DNA of 64,000 bases from Burkholderia plantarii (GTDB lineage: Bacteria; Pseudomonadota; Gammaproteobacteria; Burkholderiales; Burkholderiaceae), in NCBI RefSeq assembly GCF_001411805.1, contig NZ_CP007212.1, positions 4,076,041-4,140,040 of the forward strand, in the 5' to 3' direction. This document shows, one piece after another, positions 19,964 through 33,054 of this stretch (positions within the stretch are counted from its first letter, which is position 1; each line of letters begins with the position of its first letter). Below the pieces are notes generated by a model that searched no databases, was not told the DNA's origin, and was given only the letters and a program-made list of their open reading frames with translations. Made by a program: the position numbers and the translations under genes.

Positions 19964-22375
19964 TTACGCTGCCCTTGTCTGCACTGTTGCTTTTGTCTTG
20001 GCGGGTGCCGTTCCGCTGTTCGCTCCGCCTTCGGAGCCCGTCGTGTCGTCGGCGAGTTGCAGGAACAGGATCGACACCTGCGCCCCCTCGACGACCTCGC
20101 CCTGCATCCGGTTGCGCAGATCGATCCGCGCACCGTGTTCATCCACGATCTTCTTCACCGTCGCGAGGCCGAGCCCGGTGCCCTTCGCCTTGGTCGTCAC
20201 GTAAGGCTCGAACGCGCGCGTGAGGATCCGCGCCGGGAAGCCGGGCCCGTTGTCGGACACGGTCAGCCGCACCGCGATGCGCTTCGTGCCGTTCGCATCG
20301 GGGTCGCCATATTCTACTGCCCTCGTTTCGAGCGACACACGGGGATGCGCGACCTCGCCCACCGAATCCTGCGCGTTCTGCAGCAGGTTGTGGATCACCT
20401 GGCGCAGTTGCGTGGCGTCGCCGCGGATCACCGGCAGCGGCCCCTGCTCGACCACGATCATGTTCTTGCCTTCGCCCACACCGTACAGCGTCAGCACCTC
20501 GCTGACGAGATCGTTCAGTTGCAGGTTGCCGAGCACCGCGGGCGGGGTGCGCGCATATTCGCGGAAATCGTCGACCATGCGCTTCATCGCCGCCACCTGA
20601 TTGACGATGGTGGTGGCGCCGCGCTTGAGCACCTCGGCGTCGGGCGCGGCCAGCTTGTCGGCCAGCTTCATCTGCAGCCGCTCGGCCGACAGCTGGATCG
20701 GCGTGAGCGGATTCTTGATCTCGTGCGCGAGGCGCCGCGCGACTTCGCCCCAGGCCACCGAGCGCTGCGCCGAGATCACGTCGGAGATGTCGTCGAACAC
20801 CACCACGTAGCCCGAAGTCTGCGGATCATGGGCCTCGCCGGCCACCGATGACGCAAGACGCGTGCCGCGCACCAGCAGCGTGAGCGGGTCGGTTTCGCCC
20901 GGCACCACCACCGCGAACTGCTGCTGCCAGTGGCCGCGATCCTCGCCGCCGCCCTGGCCCGCCGCCTCGCGGTCGGCGAACGCCTTCCTCACCATCGCGC
21001 CGAACTCGGCCACCACCACGATGTGGTCGAGCGCGGTGCCGATCTGCGCCAGGAACGGCTGGCGGAAGATCCGCTCGGCGCCGCGGTTCGCGATGGTCAG
21101 CCGGAACTGCCGGTCGAGCACGAACACGCCGGCCGTCAGGTTCGCGAGGATGCTTTCGAGATAAGTTTTCGAATGTTCGAGCGCGACGCGGTTGCGCTCC
21201 ACGGCGAGCCGCGCCTCGGAAAGCTGCCGCGTCATCGCGTTGAACGACTGCGTGAGGAAGCCGAGCTCGTCGCGCGTCTTCAGCTCGCGCTTGGGCGTGT
21301 AGTCGCCCTCGGCCACTTCCTTGGTGCCCTGCGCGAGCAGGAACAGCGGCCGCGCGAGCTGGTTGCCGAGCGCGAGCGCGATCATCATCGCGATGAAGGT
21401 GGCGAGGAACAGCGCGAGCGTCAGCGTGCCGATGTACATCTTGCGCAGCCCGCTGCGGCCGAGCGACTTCTCCTGGTACTCGCGATAGGCGCGCTGCACG
21501 GCGTCGGCGTTGCGCGCGAGCGAGGGCGAGACCGGCTGGGTCAGCTGCAGGTAGCGCTCGACCGGCTGCAGCAGCGCCGTCGACGAATCGGGGATGCGCT
21601 GCACCACGCGCAGCCGCAGCGCGCCCTTCGAGCCGCGCGCGCGCGGATCGCCGTCCACCTCGCCCTCGATCGCCGCATAGCCGCCGTGCTCGCGCGCCTG
21701 GCCGAGCATCAGCGACGTGGGCATGTCGTCGGGGATCAGCGCGGCGAAGTTGCCCGAGGCCTGCGCCACGATGTGCAGGTCGGGGGCCGCGCCCGAGCCG
21801 GTGTGGCCCGGCTCGACGATGGTCGCGTCCTGCACGCCGAACTGGTCGCGCAGCCGCAGCAGCGTGAGCGTGGTGCCGTTGGTGGTGGCGTCGGCGCTGG
21901 CGAGCTGCTCGGACATCAGCCGCGCCTTGTTCTGCAGGTCCGACAGCGACGCGTCGAGCATCCCGCGGCCGAGGTTGAGGCCCGCCGTCAGCGCGGTCTC
22001 GACGTTGACGTCGAACCACGACTCGATGCTGCGCGAGACGAACTGGTACGAGACGATGTAGATGATCCCGCCCGGCACCACGCCGACCAGCGCGAAGAAC
22101 ACGGCGAGCTTGGCCAAAAGGCGCGTGCCGAACTTGCCGCGCCGCAGCCGCACGAAGATCATCCCGACCAGCGCCAGCACCACCAGCAGGAACACCAGCG
22201 CGACCAGGATGTTGGCCGTGTAGAGCCACGAGTAGTAGCGATCGAAGAACTCGGTGTTGGCGCTCGCGGCCGCGAGCAGCACCAGCAGCAGCAGCGCCGT
22301 GATCGCCACCGTGAGGACGATCACGCGGACGATCAGGCTTCTGCCGAACACGAGGCGCCGCAGGCTATTTCGCAC
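19964..22375 (-). CDS. NtrY-like membrane sensor histidine kinase
   Basis: An 803-residue sensor kinase. Several N-terminal membrane segments (two near residues 20-95 and one after a periplasmic region, near 310-330) lead into HAMP and PAS regions. The kinase core has the H-box AHEIKNPLTPIQ, N-box NLLQNAQDS, G1 DNGPGFP and G2 TGLGLATVKKI. The stop TAA is directly followed by the ATG of the response-regulator gene, so the pair forms one two-component system of NtrYX/PlrSR type. Upstream on the same strand are the DUF4390 gene, overlapping by 11 bases, and rsmB. Confidence 0.93.
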   Translation of the reverse strand: MRNSLRRLVFGRSLIVRVIVLTVAITALLLLVLLAAASANTEFFDRYYSWLYTANILVALVFLLVVLALVGMIFVRLRRGKFGTRLLAKLAVFFALVGVVPGGIIYIVSYQFVSRSIESWFDVNVETALTAGLNLGRGMLDASLSDLQNKARLMSEQLASADATTNGTTLTLLRLRDQFGVQDATIVEPGHTGSGAAPDLHIVAQASGNFAALIPDDMPTSLMLGQAREHGGYAAIEGEVDGDPRARGSKGALRLRVVQRIPDSSTALLQPVERYLQLTQPVSPSLARNADAVQRAYREYQEKSLGRSGLRKMYIGTLTLALFLATFIAMMIALALGNQLARPLFLLAQGTKEVAEGDYTPKRELKTRDELGFLTQSFNAMTRQLSEARLAVERNRVALEHSKTYLESILANLTAGVFVLDRQFRLTIANRGAERIFRQPFLAQIGTALDHIVVVAEFGAMVRKAFADREAAGQGGGEDRGHWQQQFAVVVPGETDPLTLLVRGTRLASSVAGEAHDPQTSGYVVVFDDISDVISAQRSVAWGEVARRLAHEIKNPLTPIQLSAERLQMKLADKLAAPDAEVLKRGATTIVNQVAAMKRMVDDFREYARTPPAVLGNLQLNDLVSEVLTLYGVGEGKNMIVVEQGPLPVIRGDATQLRQVIHNLLQNAQDSVGEVAHPRVSLETRAVEYGDPDANGTKRIAVRLTVSDNGPGFPARILTRAFEPYVTTKAKGTGLGLATVKKIVDEHGARIDLRNRMQGEVVEGAQVSILFLQLADDTTGSEGGANSGTAPAKTKATVQTRAA

Positions 22376-22955
22376 GATCGGCCACCGTAAACGTGAAGCG
22401 CTTCCAGTCGGACAGCAGGCTCCAGTCGCGGTTGTTCACCGCGTCGACCTGGAACGGCTTGGGCATCAGCGCCGTGTCGAGCTGCATGCGCACCGAGGCC
22501 GTGTAGGTTTCGCCCGCCTGCACCTGGCTGCGGTCGATCACATGCCACGAGGTGACGTGCTGGACCACCGCGAGCGCCTCCTTCAGCGTCGGGAAGCCGA
22601 GCTGGAGCCCGCCCGTGGAGACGCGGTACTCGCGCGTGAGCGGCTGGAACGACAGGCGGATGGTCTGCGACACCGACACCGGCTGCTCGTCGAACCAGTA
22701 CCAGCGCGCGCGGCTCAGCTCGAAGTCGGTCGTGAAGTAGAGCGGGATGCCCTTGTTGACGGCGTCCTCGAGGTTGGCGTTCAGCTCGAACTCGAAGCGC
22801 GCGTCGAGCGCCCAGCCGCTGCCGTCCGACTGCAGCGAGGCGCGCTGCACGTTGACCGGCTCGGCATGGACGGGCGCGGCGGCGCCGAGGCACAGCGTGA
22901 TCGCGACCAGCAGCGCGGCCGCGAACCGAAGTGGAAGGAGGCGAGAGATCGTCAC
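22365..22955 (-). CDS. DUF4390 domain exported protein
   Basis: A 196-residue protein with a clear signal peptide (hydrophobic stretch to about residue 31, ending APVHAE). The rest is a beta-rich domain matching the DUF4390 family, commonly found beside rsmB and the NtrY-like kinase in betaproteobacteria. No catalytic motif is visible. Its start overlaps the rsmB stop in an ATGA arrangement and its end overlaps the kinase start by 11 bases. This suggests a periplasmic role tied to the sensor, which is only inference. Confidence 0.85.
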   Translation of the reverse strand: MTISRLLPLRFAAALLVAITLCLGAAAPVHAEPVNVQRASLQSDGSGWALDARFEFELNANLEDAVNKGIPLYFTTDFELSRARWYWFDEQPVSVSQTIRLSFQPLTREYRVSTGGLQLGFPTLKEALAVVQHVTSWHVIDRSQVQAGETYTASVRMQLDTALMPKPFQVDAVNNRDWSLLSDWKRFTFTVADRAK

Positions 22956-24403
22956 CGTTTCTGAAAGCGCGCGTAGAAGAATCCGTCGTGATCGGCCTGC
23001 CGCGCGGCCTCGTCGTGGCCGGCATCCGGCAGCCGGCCCGCGGCGGCCCGCGGCAGCAGTTGCCCGGGCGCGTCCAATCGTACCGCATCTTGAACCGCGC
23101 CTTCAAACCAGCGCGCCTGCGCCTCGCCTTCCTCGGGGAAGATCGAGCAGGTCACGTAGAGCAGCTCGCCGCCCGGCTTCAGCAGCGGCCACAGGGCCTG
23201 CAGGATGCGGCGCTGCTCGACGACCAGCGCCGCGATGTCGGTCTCGCGGCGCAGCCAGCGGATGTCGGGATGACGCCGCACGATGCCCGAGGCCGAGCAC
23301 GGCACGTCGGCGAGGATCCGGTCGAACGGCCGGCCGTCGTGCCACGCGTCGGGCGCGCCGGCGTCGCCCACGCGCACCTCGGCGGCCAGCTTCAGGCGCG
23401 CCAGATTCTCGCCGATGCGCGTGGCGCGCGACGCGTCGCTTTCGAGCGCGACCACCTCGACGTCGGCCAGTTCGAGCAGATGCCCGGTCTTGCCGCCCGG
23501 CGCCGCGCAGGCGTCGAGCACGCGCATGCCGTCGGTCGCGCCGAGCCACTCGGCCGCGAGCTGTGCGCCGGCGTCCTGCACCGACACCACGCCGTCGGCG
23601 AAACCGGGAATCCGGTCGACCGGCAGCGGCGCCGCGAGCCGCACCGCGTGGCGGCCGGCAGCGGCCGCCTCGATGCCGTGTTCGCGCAGCGTCGCGAGAT
23701 AAGCCTCGACGCTCGCGTGCCGCGCGTTCACGCGCAGCGTCAGCGGGCCGGCCACGTCGCCGGCCGCGAGGATCGACTGCCAGGCCTCGGGCCACGCGCG
23801 CTCGACCGCCTCGATCCACCACGGACGATAGTTCCAGCGCGCGACGCGATCGGCCCGCGCCTGCGCGACGAGCGTTTCGCGCTCGCGCACGAAACGGCGC
23901 AGCACGGCGTTGACGAGCCCCTTCGCGAACGCGGACTCGCGCCGCGCGCCGATCGCGGTCACCGCCTGATCGACCACCGTGAACGGCGTGTAGGCCGCCT
24001 CGGCCGGATCGTCGACGAGCAGCGCGAATGCGCAGGCAAGCAGCGCGCGCACGTGCTCGGGCGGCGCCTTGCTGACCAGCGCGCCGATCAGCCAGTCACT
24101 GGTGCCGAGTCGACGCATGGTGCGATACGCGATGTCCTGGATCGCACCGCGCGACATCGACTGCGCGGCGCCCGGCTGCGCGGCCTGCACCGCCGCGAGC
24201 GCGGCGGGCAGCGCGGTGCCGTGCGCGACGGCCGTGATCGCGCGGGCCGCGCCGTCGAGCGCGAAGCCGAGCGAGTCGGGCGACAGGTGCAGCGGCGACA
24301 GGCGCGGCCCGCGCGAGGCAGGCGCGCCGGATGCAGCGGCCGGCGGCGTCGACGGCTTCGGCTGGCGGGAACGGGACGGGCGGGCAGGACGGGGCTGGGT
24401 CAT
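22952..24403 (-). CDS. rsmB: 16S rRNA (cytosine967-C5)-methyltransferase
   Basis: A 483-residue RsmB (Sun/Fmu). An N-terminal NusB-like RNA-binding domain is followed by the Rossmann methyltransferase with SAM motif LDACAAPGGKTGHLLEL. The two catalytic-cysteine regions are ADVPCSASGIVRRHPD and LLYVTCSIFPEEGE. I placed the start at the ATG at 24403; the in-frame extension to 24616 is a low-complexity shadow and overlaps the htpX terminator. The first 50 residues are a Pro/Ser/Arg-rich tail, so a later start is possible. It is the first gene of rsmB-DUF4390-kinase-regulator. Confidence 0.9.
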   Translation of the reverse strand: MTQPRPARPSRSRQPKPSTPPAAASGAPASRGPRLSPLHLSPDSLGFALDGAARAITAVAHGTALPAALAAVQAAQPGAAQSMSRGAIQDIAYRTMRRLGTSDWLIGALVSKAPPEHVRALLACAFALLVDDPAEAAYTPFTVVDQAVTAIGARRESAFAKGLVNAVLRRFVRERETLVAQARADRVARWNYRPWWIEAVERAWPEAWQSILAAGDVAGPLTLRVNARHASVEAYLATLREHGIEAAAAGRHAVRLAAPLPVDRIPGFADGVVSVQDAGAQLAAEWLGATDGMRVLDACAAPGGKTGHLLELADVEVVALESDASRATRIGENLARLKLAAEVRVGDAGAPDAWHDGRPFDRILADVPCSASGIVRRHPDIRWLRRETDIAALVVEQRRILQALWPLLKPGGELLYVTCSIFPEEGEAQARWFEGAVQDAVRLDAPGQLLPRAAAGRLPDAGHDEAARQADHDGFFYARFQKR

Positions 24404-24505
24404 CGGATACGGGAGCGAGCGCACTGGCACGGCGCGGGCCGCGCTCCGGGCGAGCACGGCGTCAAACCAGGCATTGTAGCGCGCCGGGCGTCCCGCTCCG
24501 ACCGG

Positions 24506-24547
24506 AAAAACCACGGCCCGCGACGCGCCGCATGCCGGCCCGTGGTT
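24506..24547 (-). terminator. Intrinsic terminator downstream of htpX
   Basis: On the minus strand an 8-bp stem (24509-24516 with 24540-24547) with a long GC-rich loop is followed by a T run. It can end the htpX transcript. Confidence 0.65.
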
Positions 24548-24595
24548 CGAACCGACGCGGCGGGCGGTACAGCTCATCGCGCCAACGACAACGAC

Positions 24596-24632
24596 GACGG
24601 CCCGGCGGCACGCCATGCGCCGCCGGGCCGTC
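24596..24632. repeat. Perfect 13-bp inverted repeat
   Basis: Arms 24596-24608 and 24620-24632 pair perfectly around an 11-base loop, between the htpX stop and the terminator. There is no T run, so it may be an RNA 3'-end stabiliser or a pause hairpin. Confidence 0.7.
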
Positions 24633-24688
24633 CGGGTGCCGCTCCTGACGCGCCGCCGGGACGCGAAACCCCCAGCGGCGCCGGTATT

Positions 24689-25546
24689 TCAGTCGAAACG
24701 CCCGGTGCGCGCCATGTCCATGAGACGCGCGATGCGCTCCTCGGTGGCCGGGTGCGTCGAGAACAGGTTCTGGATGGTGCCGCCCGAAAGCGGGTTCATG
24801 ATCATCATCTGCGCCGTGGCCGGATGGGCCTCGGCCGTCTGGAACGGGATGCCCGACGCATAACGATGAATCTTGTCGAGCGCCGTCGCGAGCGCCTGCG
24901 GGTCGCCCGAGATCTGCGCGCCGCCGCGGTCCGCCTCGAATTCGCGGGCGCGCGAGATCGCCATCTGGATCAGCGCGCCGGCGATCGGCGCGAGCAGCGC
25001 CACCGCGATGCCGGCGATCGGGTTGGTCGGGCGGCCGTTCTCGTCGCGCCCGCCGAAGAACATCGCGAAGTTCGCGAGCGCCGAGATCGCGCCGGCCATG
25101 GTCGCCGAGATCGTCGAGATCAGGATGTCGCGGTGCTTCACGTGCGCGAGTTCATGGGCCATCACGCCGCGCATCTCGCGCTCGGACAGCACGCGCAGGA
25201 TGCCGGTGGTGGCCGCCACCGCCGCGTGCTCGGGATCGCGCCCGGTCGCGAACGCGTTCGGCGCCGCCTCGTCGATCAGGTAGACGCGCGGCATCGGCAG
25301 GTTTGCGCGCGTGGCCAGCTCGCGCACCATCCGGTAGAACTGCGGTGCCGTGGCCTCGTCCACTTCCTGCGCGTTGTACATGCGCAGGACCATCTTGTCC
25401 GAGAACCAGTATGAGAAGAAATTCATGCCCAGCGCGATCAGCAGCGCGATCGCCATGCCGCGCGACCCGCCGATCACCCCGCCGATCACGATGAAGAGGG
25501 CCGTGATCGCGGCCATCAGCATTGCCGTCTTGACCCAGTTGAACAT
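24689..25546 (-). CDS. htpX: Membrane zinc metalloprotease HtpX
   Basis: A 285-residue M48 membrane protease that degrades misfolded membrane proteins. Two N-terminal membrane helices (about residues 5-25 and 30-50) precede the zinc motif HELAHVKH. Two further hydrophobic segments follow, then [13 protein letters not shown], which supplies the third ligand. The ATG at 25546 (MFNWVKT) is the family start; the upstream extension is not conserved-looking. It is a single-gene unit with its own terminator. Confidence 0.96.
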   Translation of the reverse strand: MFNWVKTAMLMAAITALFIVIGGVIGGSRGMAIALLIALGMNFFSYWFSDKMVLRMYNAQEVDEATAPQFYRMVRELATRANLPMPRVYLIDEAAPNAFATGRDPEHAAVAATTGILRVLSEREMRGVMAHELAHVKHRDILISTISATMAGAISALANFAMFFGGRDENGRPTNPIAGIAVALLAPIAGALIQMAISRAREFEADRGGAQISGDPQALATALDKIHRYASGIPFQTAEAHPATAQMMIMNPLSGGTIQNLFSTHPATEERIARLMDMARTGRFD

Positions 25547-25680
25547 AGTCGACTCCTTGATCGAAACCACACTCGGCGGCATCCGTGGCGTGCCGCCGAG
25601 CGATTGTAAGCGATTCGTTAGATAGGGATGCGCGCGGAAAATTCAATATCTCGAAATTGGCCCGCGCATTACCGGCGTAA

Positions 25681-26325
25681 TCAACGCTGGGTCGCGGCGG
25701 CGAGGCGCAGCCCGAGGCCCACGAACGCGCTGCCCACCAGGCGGTCGAGCCATGTCTTCACGGTCGCGTTGCCGCCGAGACGGCGCGTGAGGCTGCCCGC
25801 GGCCCAGGCGACGAGCGCGCTCCAGGCCAGCCCCTGCAGCACGAACACGCCGCCCAGCGCGAGAAACGCGAGCGTCTTGTGGGCGCTGTCGGCGGCGACG
25901 AACTGCGGGAAGAACGACACGAAGAACAGCACCACCTTTGGATTGAGCAGGTTGGTGGTGACGCCCTGCACGAACAGCTGGCGCAGCGGCCGCGCGGGGC
26001 CGGATTGCGCCGCCGCTTGAGTCGCCCCGGCCGCGGCGGGCTTCGTCAATGCGAGCTTCACGCCGAGATAGATCAGGTACGCGGCGCCCGCGAACTTGAT
26101 CACCGTGAACGCGGCCGGTGACGCCGCGATCAGCGCGGTCAGCCCGAACGCGCAGGCGAGCGAGTGAACGCCGCAGCCGGTCGCGATGCCGGCCGCCGAG
26201 ACGAGTCCGGCGCCGCGGCCCTGCGCGACGCTGCGGCCGATGATGTACGCGGTGTCAGGGCCGGGCGTGATGTTCAACAGGAACACGGCCAGCACGAAGA
26301 AACCAAAATGGATGATGCCGAGCAT
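25681..26325 (-). CDS. LysE/RhtB family amino-acid exporter
   Basis: A 214-residue protein with about six hydrophobic helices. The LysE-family N-terminal signature NITPGPDTAYIIGRS is followed by an Ala-rich loop. It likely exports an amino acid such as homoserine, threonine or lysine; the substrate cannot be read from sequence. The ATG at 26325 matches the usual family start. It is separated by 270 bases from fmt, which lies upstream on the same strand; that spacer carries a short tandem repeat. Confidence 0.9.
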   Translation of the reverse strand: MLGIIHFGFFVLAVFLLNITPGPDTAYIIGRSVAQGRGAGLVSAAGIATGCGVHSLACAFGLTALIAASPAAFTVIKFAGAAYLIYLGVKLALTKPAAAGATQAAAQSGPARPLRQLFVQGVTTNLLNPKVVLFFVSFFPQFVAADSAHKTLAFLALGGVFVLQGLAWSALVAWAAGSLTRRLGGNATVKTWLDRLVGSAFVGLGLRLAAATQR

Positions 26326-26491
26326 GGGCGACGCCTGCAACCGCGTGAATGACGTTCGCATTCTACGCGTGTCGCCGGGCCGGTGAATGAGCGTGGATGG
26401 CGTGGGCGCATGCCGGTCGCGAGGCGCGGGGCCGGGTTGGGATCGTGACGCGAATCGCACCGGGATCACGACGCCGTTCGCGATGCGGGCC

Positions 26492-26527
26492 GCAAAACAG
26501 GCAGCAAAACAGGCAGCAAAACAGGCC
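26492..26527. repeat. Three tandem copies of a 12-bp unit
   Basis: GCAAAACAGGCA is repeated three times (26492-26503, 26504-26515, 26516-26527, the last ending in C). It is non-coding, between fmt and the LysE-family gene. It is more AT-rich than its surroundings and may vary in copy number between strains. Confidence 0.85.
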
Positions 26528-26596
26528 AGGATGCAGGTCGCGCCGGTGGCCCGCAGACATGGCGACCGCCGCGCGAACGCCGCCGCCCGGTAAGGC

Positions 26597-27580
26597 TCAG
26601 CCCGCCTCGGGCAGCGTGAAACGCTGGCCGGCCGCGAGCGGCGCGCCGGCGAGAAACTCGCGCGCGGGCAGGCGCTTGCCGCCCGGCTTCTGCAGCTGCG
26701 TGACGCGCAGCGCGCCGTCGCCACAGGCGATCACAACGCCGTCGACGCCGGCCTCGACGATCGTGCCCGGCTCGGCCGCATCGCGCGCGGCGACGGGCTC
26801 GGCCGACCACAGCTTGATCACCGTGCCGTCGAGCGTGCCGGCGCCGCCCGGGAACGGATCGAACGCGCGAATCCGGCGCGCGAGCAGGGCGGCCGGCTCG
26901 CGCCAGTCGAGCGCCGCCTCGTGCTTGCCGATCTTCTCGGCATAGGTGACGCCCTCGGCCGGCTGCGGCGTCGCGGCCAGCGCGCCGTCGCGTTCGAGCC
27001 GCACGAGCGCCTCGACGATCAGCCGCGCGCCCGTTTCCGCGAGCTTGTCGTGCAGCGACGCGGTGGTCTCGTCGGCCGCGATCGCGACGCGCCCTTCGGA
27101 CAGCATCGCGCCGGTGTCGAGCCCGACGTCCATCTGCATCAGCGTGACGCCGGTCTGCGCGTCGCCGGCCTCGATCGCGCGATGGATCGGCGCCGCGCCG
27201 CGCCAGCGCGGCAGCAGCGAGGCGTGGATGTTGATGCAGCCGTGCGGCGGGATCTCGAGCACCTCCTGCGGCAGCAGCAGCCCGTAGGCGGCCACCACCA
27301 TCACGTCGTGCGGCGTCGCGCGCAGCGTGTCGAGCGCCTCGGCCGCTTCGGCCGGGTACTTGCCGGCGCGGCGCAGCGACGGCGGCTGCGCGACCGGCAT
27401 GCCGTGATCGAGCGCGTAGCGCTTGACCGCGCTCGCCTGCAGTTTCATGCCGCGACCGGCCGGCCGGTCGGGCTGGGTCAGCACCAGCGGCACCGGGAAG
27501 CCGGCCTCGTGGATCGCGGCGAGCGCCGCGGCGGCGAATTCCGGCGTACCGGCGAAGATGACGCGCAACGAATGAGTCAT
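26597..27580 (-). CDS. fmt: Methionyl-tRNA formyltransferase
   Basis: A 327-residue Fmt that formylates initiator Met-tRNA using 10-formyl-tetrahydrofolate. It has the N-terminal FAGTPEFAA and the catalytic region with [18 protein letters not shown], where Asn and His act in catalysis. A C-terminal OB-like tRNA-binding domain completes it. The ATG at 27580 (MTHSLRVIF) was chosen; the frame is open upstream through the end of def but without family sequence. It lies 23 bases downstream of def. Confidence 0.96.
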   Translation of the reverse strand: MTHSLRVIFAGTPEFAAAALAAIHEAGFPVPLVLTQPDRPAGRGMKLQASAVKRYALDHGMPVAQPPSLRRAGKYPAEAAEALDTLRATPHDVMVVAAYGLLLPQEVLEIPPHGCINIHASLLPRWRGAAPIHRAIEAGDAQTGVTLMQMDVGLDTGAMLSEGRVAIAADETTASLHDKLAETGARLIVEALVRLERDGALAATPQPAEGVTYAEKIGKHEAALDWREPAALLARRIRAFDPFPGGAGTLDGTVIKLWSAEPVAARDAAEPGTIVEAGVDGVVIACGDGALRVTQLQKPGGKRLPAREFLAGAPLAAGQRFTLPEAG

Positions 27581-27603
27581 GGAGGATCGGTCAGTCACGC
27601 GCG

Positions 27604-28107
27604 TCACATCGCGCGTTCGAGTTTCTTCATCTTGGACTTGATGCGGTTCTGCTTGAGCGGCGACAGGTACTGCACGAACACGCGGCCGAGCAGGTGATCC
27701 ATCTCGTGCTGCACGCAGACGGCCAGCAGACCCTCGCAGTCGAGTTCGAACTGCTGGCCCTGCGCGTCGAGCGCGCGCACGCGCACGTGATCGGGCCGCT
27801 CGACCTCGTCGTAGACGCCCGGCACCGACAGGCAGCCTTCCTCGTAGATCTGTTTGCCGTCGCTCGACCAGATGATCTCGGGATTGATGAACACGCGCAG
27901 TTCGTTCTTGTCCTCGGACGTGTCGATCACGATCACGCGCTCGTGGACGTCGACCTGGGTCGCCGCGAGACCGATGCCGGGCGCCGCATACATGGTCTCG
28001 GCCATGTCGGCGACGAGCTTGCGGATCCGGTCGTCGACGGCCGCCACGGGCTTGGCCACCTTGTGCAGCCGTTTGTCGGGGTAATGCAGGATGTTCAGAA
28101 GCGCCAT
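27604..28107 (-). CDS. def: Peptide deformylase
   Basis: A 167-residue deformylase removing the N-formyl group from new proteins. The three family motifs are intact: [17 protein letters not shown] (metal Cys) and QHEMDHLLG (HEXXH). The start ATG at 28107 gives the usual [11 protein letters not shown]. It is first in a def-fmt pair, divergent from dprA. Confidence 0.96.
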   Translation of the reverse strand: MALLNILHYPDKRLHKVAKPVAAVDDRIRKLVADMAETMYAAPGIGLAATQVDVHERVIVIDTSEDKNELRVFINPEIIWSSDGKQIYEEGCLSVPGVYDEVERPDHVRVRALDAQGQQFELDCEGLLAVCVQHEMDHLLGRVFVQYLSPLKQNRIKSKMKKLERAM

Positions 28108-28337
28108 GATGTTCGATTCGGAAAGCGGTTGATGCGGCCTTGCGTGCTGGCCGGATCGGCCATCCGGCCGACTGGCCGGGCCGTCGCGGGATCCGGAAGA
28201 TGAAGCCGGAGTCGCGCGGAATCCACCGCGCAGCCCAACGCCGCGGGCTCGTGCGCGCAACCGTTCGTTTTATTTCGGATGATGAAAATTCTAGCATGGC
28301 AGCTTTCGGGCCGCTGGCGGCGCGTCGGGCGGCACCG

Positions 28338-29711
28338 ATGAGCGAGGCGCCGCTCACGCGCGAGGCCCTCCTCGCCTGGCTGCATCTGGCCGCCGTACCC
28401 GGCCTGCCGGCGGCGGCCCGCGAAGCACTGCTGCGCGCCTTCGATTCGGTCGAGGCGCTCGTCGGCGCCGATCACGCGACGCTCGCGAGCCTGGCCGGCG
28501 AGGCCGCCGCGCGGGCGGTCCACGCGCCGCGCGCCGCCGCGCTCGACGCCGACGCGGATGCCGTGCATGACTGGCTCGCGAAGCCGGGCCACCGGCTCGT
28601 CACGCGCCACGACGCCGACTATCCGCCACGTTTCGCGGCGCTCTACGACCCGCCGCCGCTGCTATATGTAAAGGGCGACGCGGCGCGGCTCCACCGGCGC
28701 GCGGTGGCGATCGTCGGCAGCCGGCTCGCCACGCCGCAGGGCCGCGCCGACGCGACCTGGTTCGCGCGGGCGCTCGCCGCGGCCGGGCTCGTCGTGGTCT
28801 CGGGGCTCGCGCGCGGCATCGACGCCGCCGCGCATCGCGGCGCGCTCGACAGCGCGGCGGGCACCGTCGCGATCGTCGGCACCGGCGTCGATCGCGTCTA
28901 TCCGGCCGCGCACCACCTGCTCGCCGAGGCGATCGCGCAGCATGGCGCCGTGCTGTCCGAATGGCCGCTCGGCACGCCGGCGCGCGCCGCGAACTTCCCG
29001 CAGCGCAACCGCCTGATCGCCGCGCTCTGCGACGGCGTGCTGGTGGTGGAGGCGGCACCGCGCTCGGGTTCGCTGATCACCGCGCGCGCGGCCAACGACA
29101 TCGGCCGCGACGTGTTCGCGCTGCCGGGCTCGATCCACGCGCCGCTCGCGCGCGGCTGCCATGCGCTGATCCGCGACGGCGCGAAGCTCGTCGAAACACC
29201 GGCCGACGTGCTCGAGGAGTTCGGCATCACCGTGCGGGACGCGGTCCGGCAAGCGGCGGCCACGGCGAGCCCGGATACGCGTTTTCGCGCCGCCGCCATC
29301 GCCGCGGCGGATTCGCGGCAGGCCGCGCCCATGCATGCCGCCGGCGGGCGGGCGCCGCGCGAAAAAACCGGGCCGAACGAGCGCGAAGTCATGCGGCCGG
29401 CCGGACACGGCGCGCCCAACGCCTCCGACACGGAACCGCTGCCGCCCGACGCGCTCGCGCTGCTCGACGCGCTCGGCCACGGCCCGGTGCCGGCCGATCT
29501 GCTGGCCTCGCGGGCCGGCCTCGCCGCCGATGTGCTGCCGCACCTGCTGCTGCGGCTCGAGCTGGCCGGCCGCGTCGCCAGCCTGCCCGGCGACCGCTAC
29601 CAGCGCCTTGATCCGCCCCCGTCCGGCGTTTCGGCCGCCGTGCTACATTCCGGCGACAAGGCGCAGCCCGCGCCGCCGTCATCAAGCAAGGAATCGTCAT
29701 GCCCGCGCTGA
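28338..29711 (+). CDS. dprA: DNA-processing protein DprA
   Basis: A DprA/Smf protein of about 457 residues that binds incoming single-stranded DNA and loads RecA during natural transformation. The Rossmann-like core is visible with [21 protein letters not shown], the [11 protein letters not shown] segment and [13 protein letters not shown] variable linker and a C-terminal winged-helix (DML1-like) domain follow. The start is uncertain: the ATG at 28338 fits the domain boundary, but 28296 in the same frame is also possible, and neither has a strong ribosome site. It is divergent from def and overlaps the thioredoxin-like gene by 13 bases. Confidence 0.92.
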   Translation: MSEAPLTREALLAWLHLAAVPGLPAAAREALLRAFDSVEALVGADHATLASLAGEAAARAVHAPRAAALDADADAVHDWLAKPGHRLVTRHDADYPPRFAALYDPPPLLYVKGDAARLHRRAVAIVGSRLATPQGRADATWFARALAAAGLVVVSGLARGIDAAAHRGALDSAAGTVAIVGTGVDRVYPAAHHLLAEAIAQHGAVLSEWPLGTPARAANFPQRNRLIAALCDGVLVVEAAPRSGSLITARAANDIGRDVFALPGSIHAPLARGCHALIRDGAKLVETPADVLEEFGITVRDAVRQAAATASPDTRFRAAAIAAADSRQAAPMHAAGGRAPREKTGPNEREVMRPAGHGAPNASDTEPLPPDALALLDALGHGPVPADLLASRAGLAADVLPHLLLRLELAGRVASLPGDRYQRLDPPPSGVSAAVLHSGDKAQPAPPSSSKESSCPR

Positions 29712-30079
29712 ATCTCGATACCGACGCAGATCGGATCACCGAGCGCCTTCGGGATCCGGACGCGCTGCTCGTCGCCTGCCTGTGCGCCGAATGGTGCGGC
29801 ACCTGCCGCGACTACGCCGAGGTCTTCGAACGGCTCGCGGCCGCGCATCCGGGCGCCTGCTTCGTCTGGATCGACATCGAAACCCACGCCGACCGCCTCG
29901 ACGAGTTCGACGTCGAGAATTTCCCGACGCTCCTGATCGAGGACGCCAACGCCGTGCGTTTCTTCGGCACGGTGCTGCCGCACGGCGGTATCGTCGAGCG
30001 GATGCTCGCGGACCTCACGGCGATTCCCGGCGTCACCCACGCGCCGAAGCTGCGCAATCTACTCGCCGTCGCCGTCTGA
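29699..30079 (+). CDS. Thioredoxin family protein
   Basis: A 126-residue thioredoxin-fold protein. The active site reads WCGTC around residues 36-40, so both redox cysteines are present but with Gly-Thr between them instead of Gly-Pro. The cis-proline motif is FPTLLIED. There is no signal peptide, so it acts in the cytoplasm. It begins inside the end of dprA, with AAGGAA just upstream, so it is translated as part of the same unit. The partner protein is unknown. Confidence 0.85.
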   Translation: MPALNLDTDADRITERLRDPDALLVACLCAEWCGTCRDYAEVFERLAAAHPGACFVWIDIETHADRLDEFDVENFPTLLIEDANAVRFFGTVLPHGGIVERMLADLTAIPGVTHAPKLRNLLAVAV

Positions 30080-30330
30080 GCGCTATCCGAGCAGCCGTCC
30101 GGGCCGCGGGCCGCGGACCGATAGCCGCGCAAACCGGGCTCGGCGAGGCCGCCGGGCGCCCCCGGCAGGCCCGCGCCGCCAGACAGTTCGGCGGGCTTGC
30201 CGGCGCTTCGGCCCCCACTTATGATGACCCGCTTTTTACACGAGCCGGGTGACAGGCCGGCGCCGTGTGCTATAAAGCCGTCGTAAATGGGCCGTCAGGC
30301 GGCCCCCGGTCTACCCAACCAACACGAGTC

Positions 30331-32985
<2,655 letters not shown>

Positions 32986-33054
32986 GACTCCGGGCGGGTG
33001 GCGCCGTGCGGCAATGCGCGGTGCCCTCGCCGGTTTCTCGCCAGGCGCCGGCAT

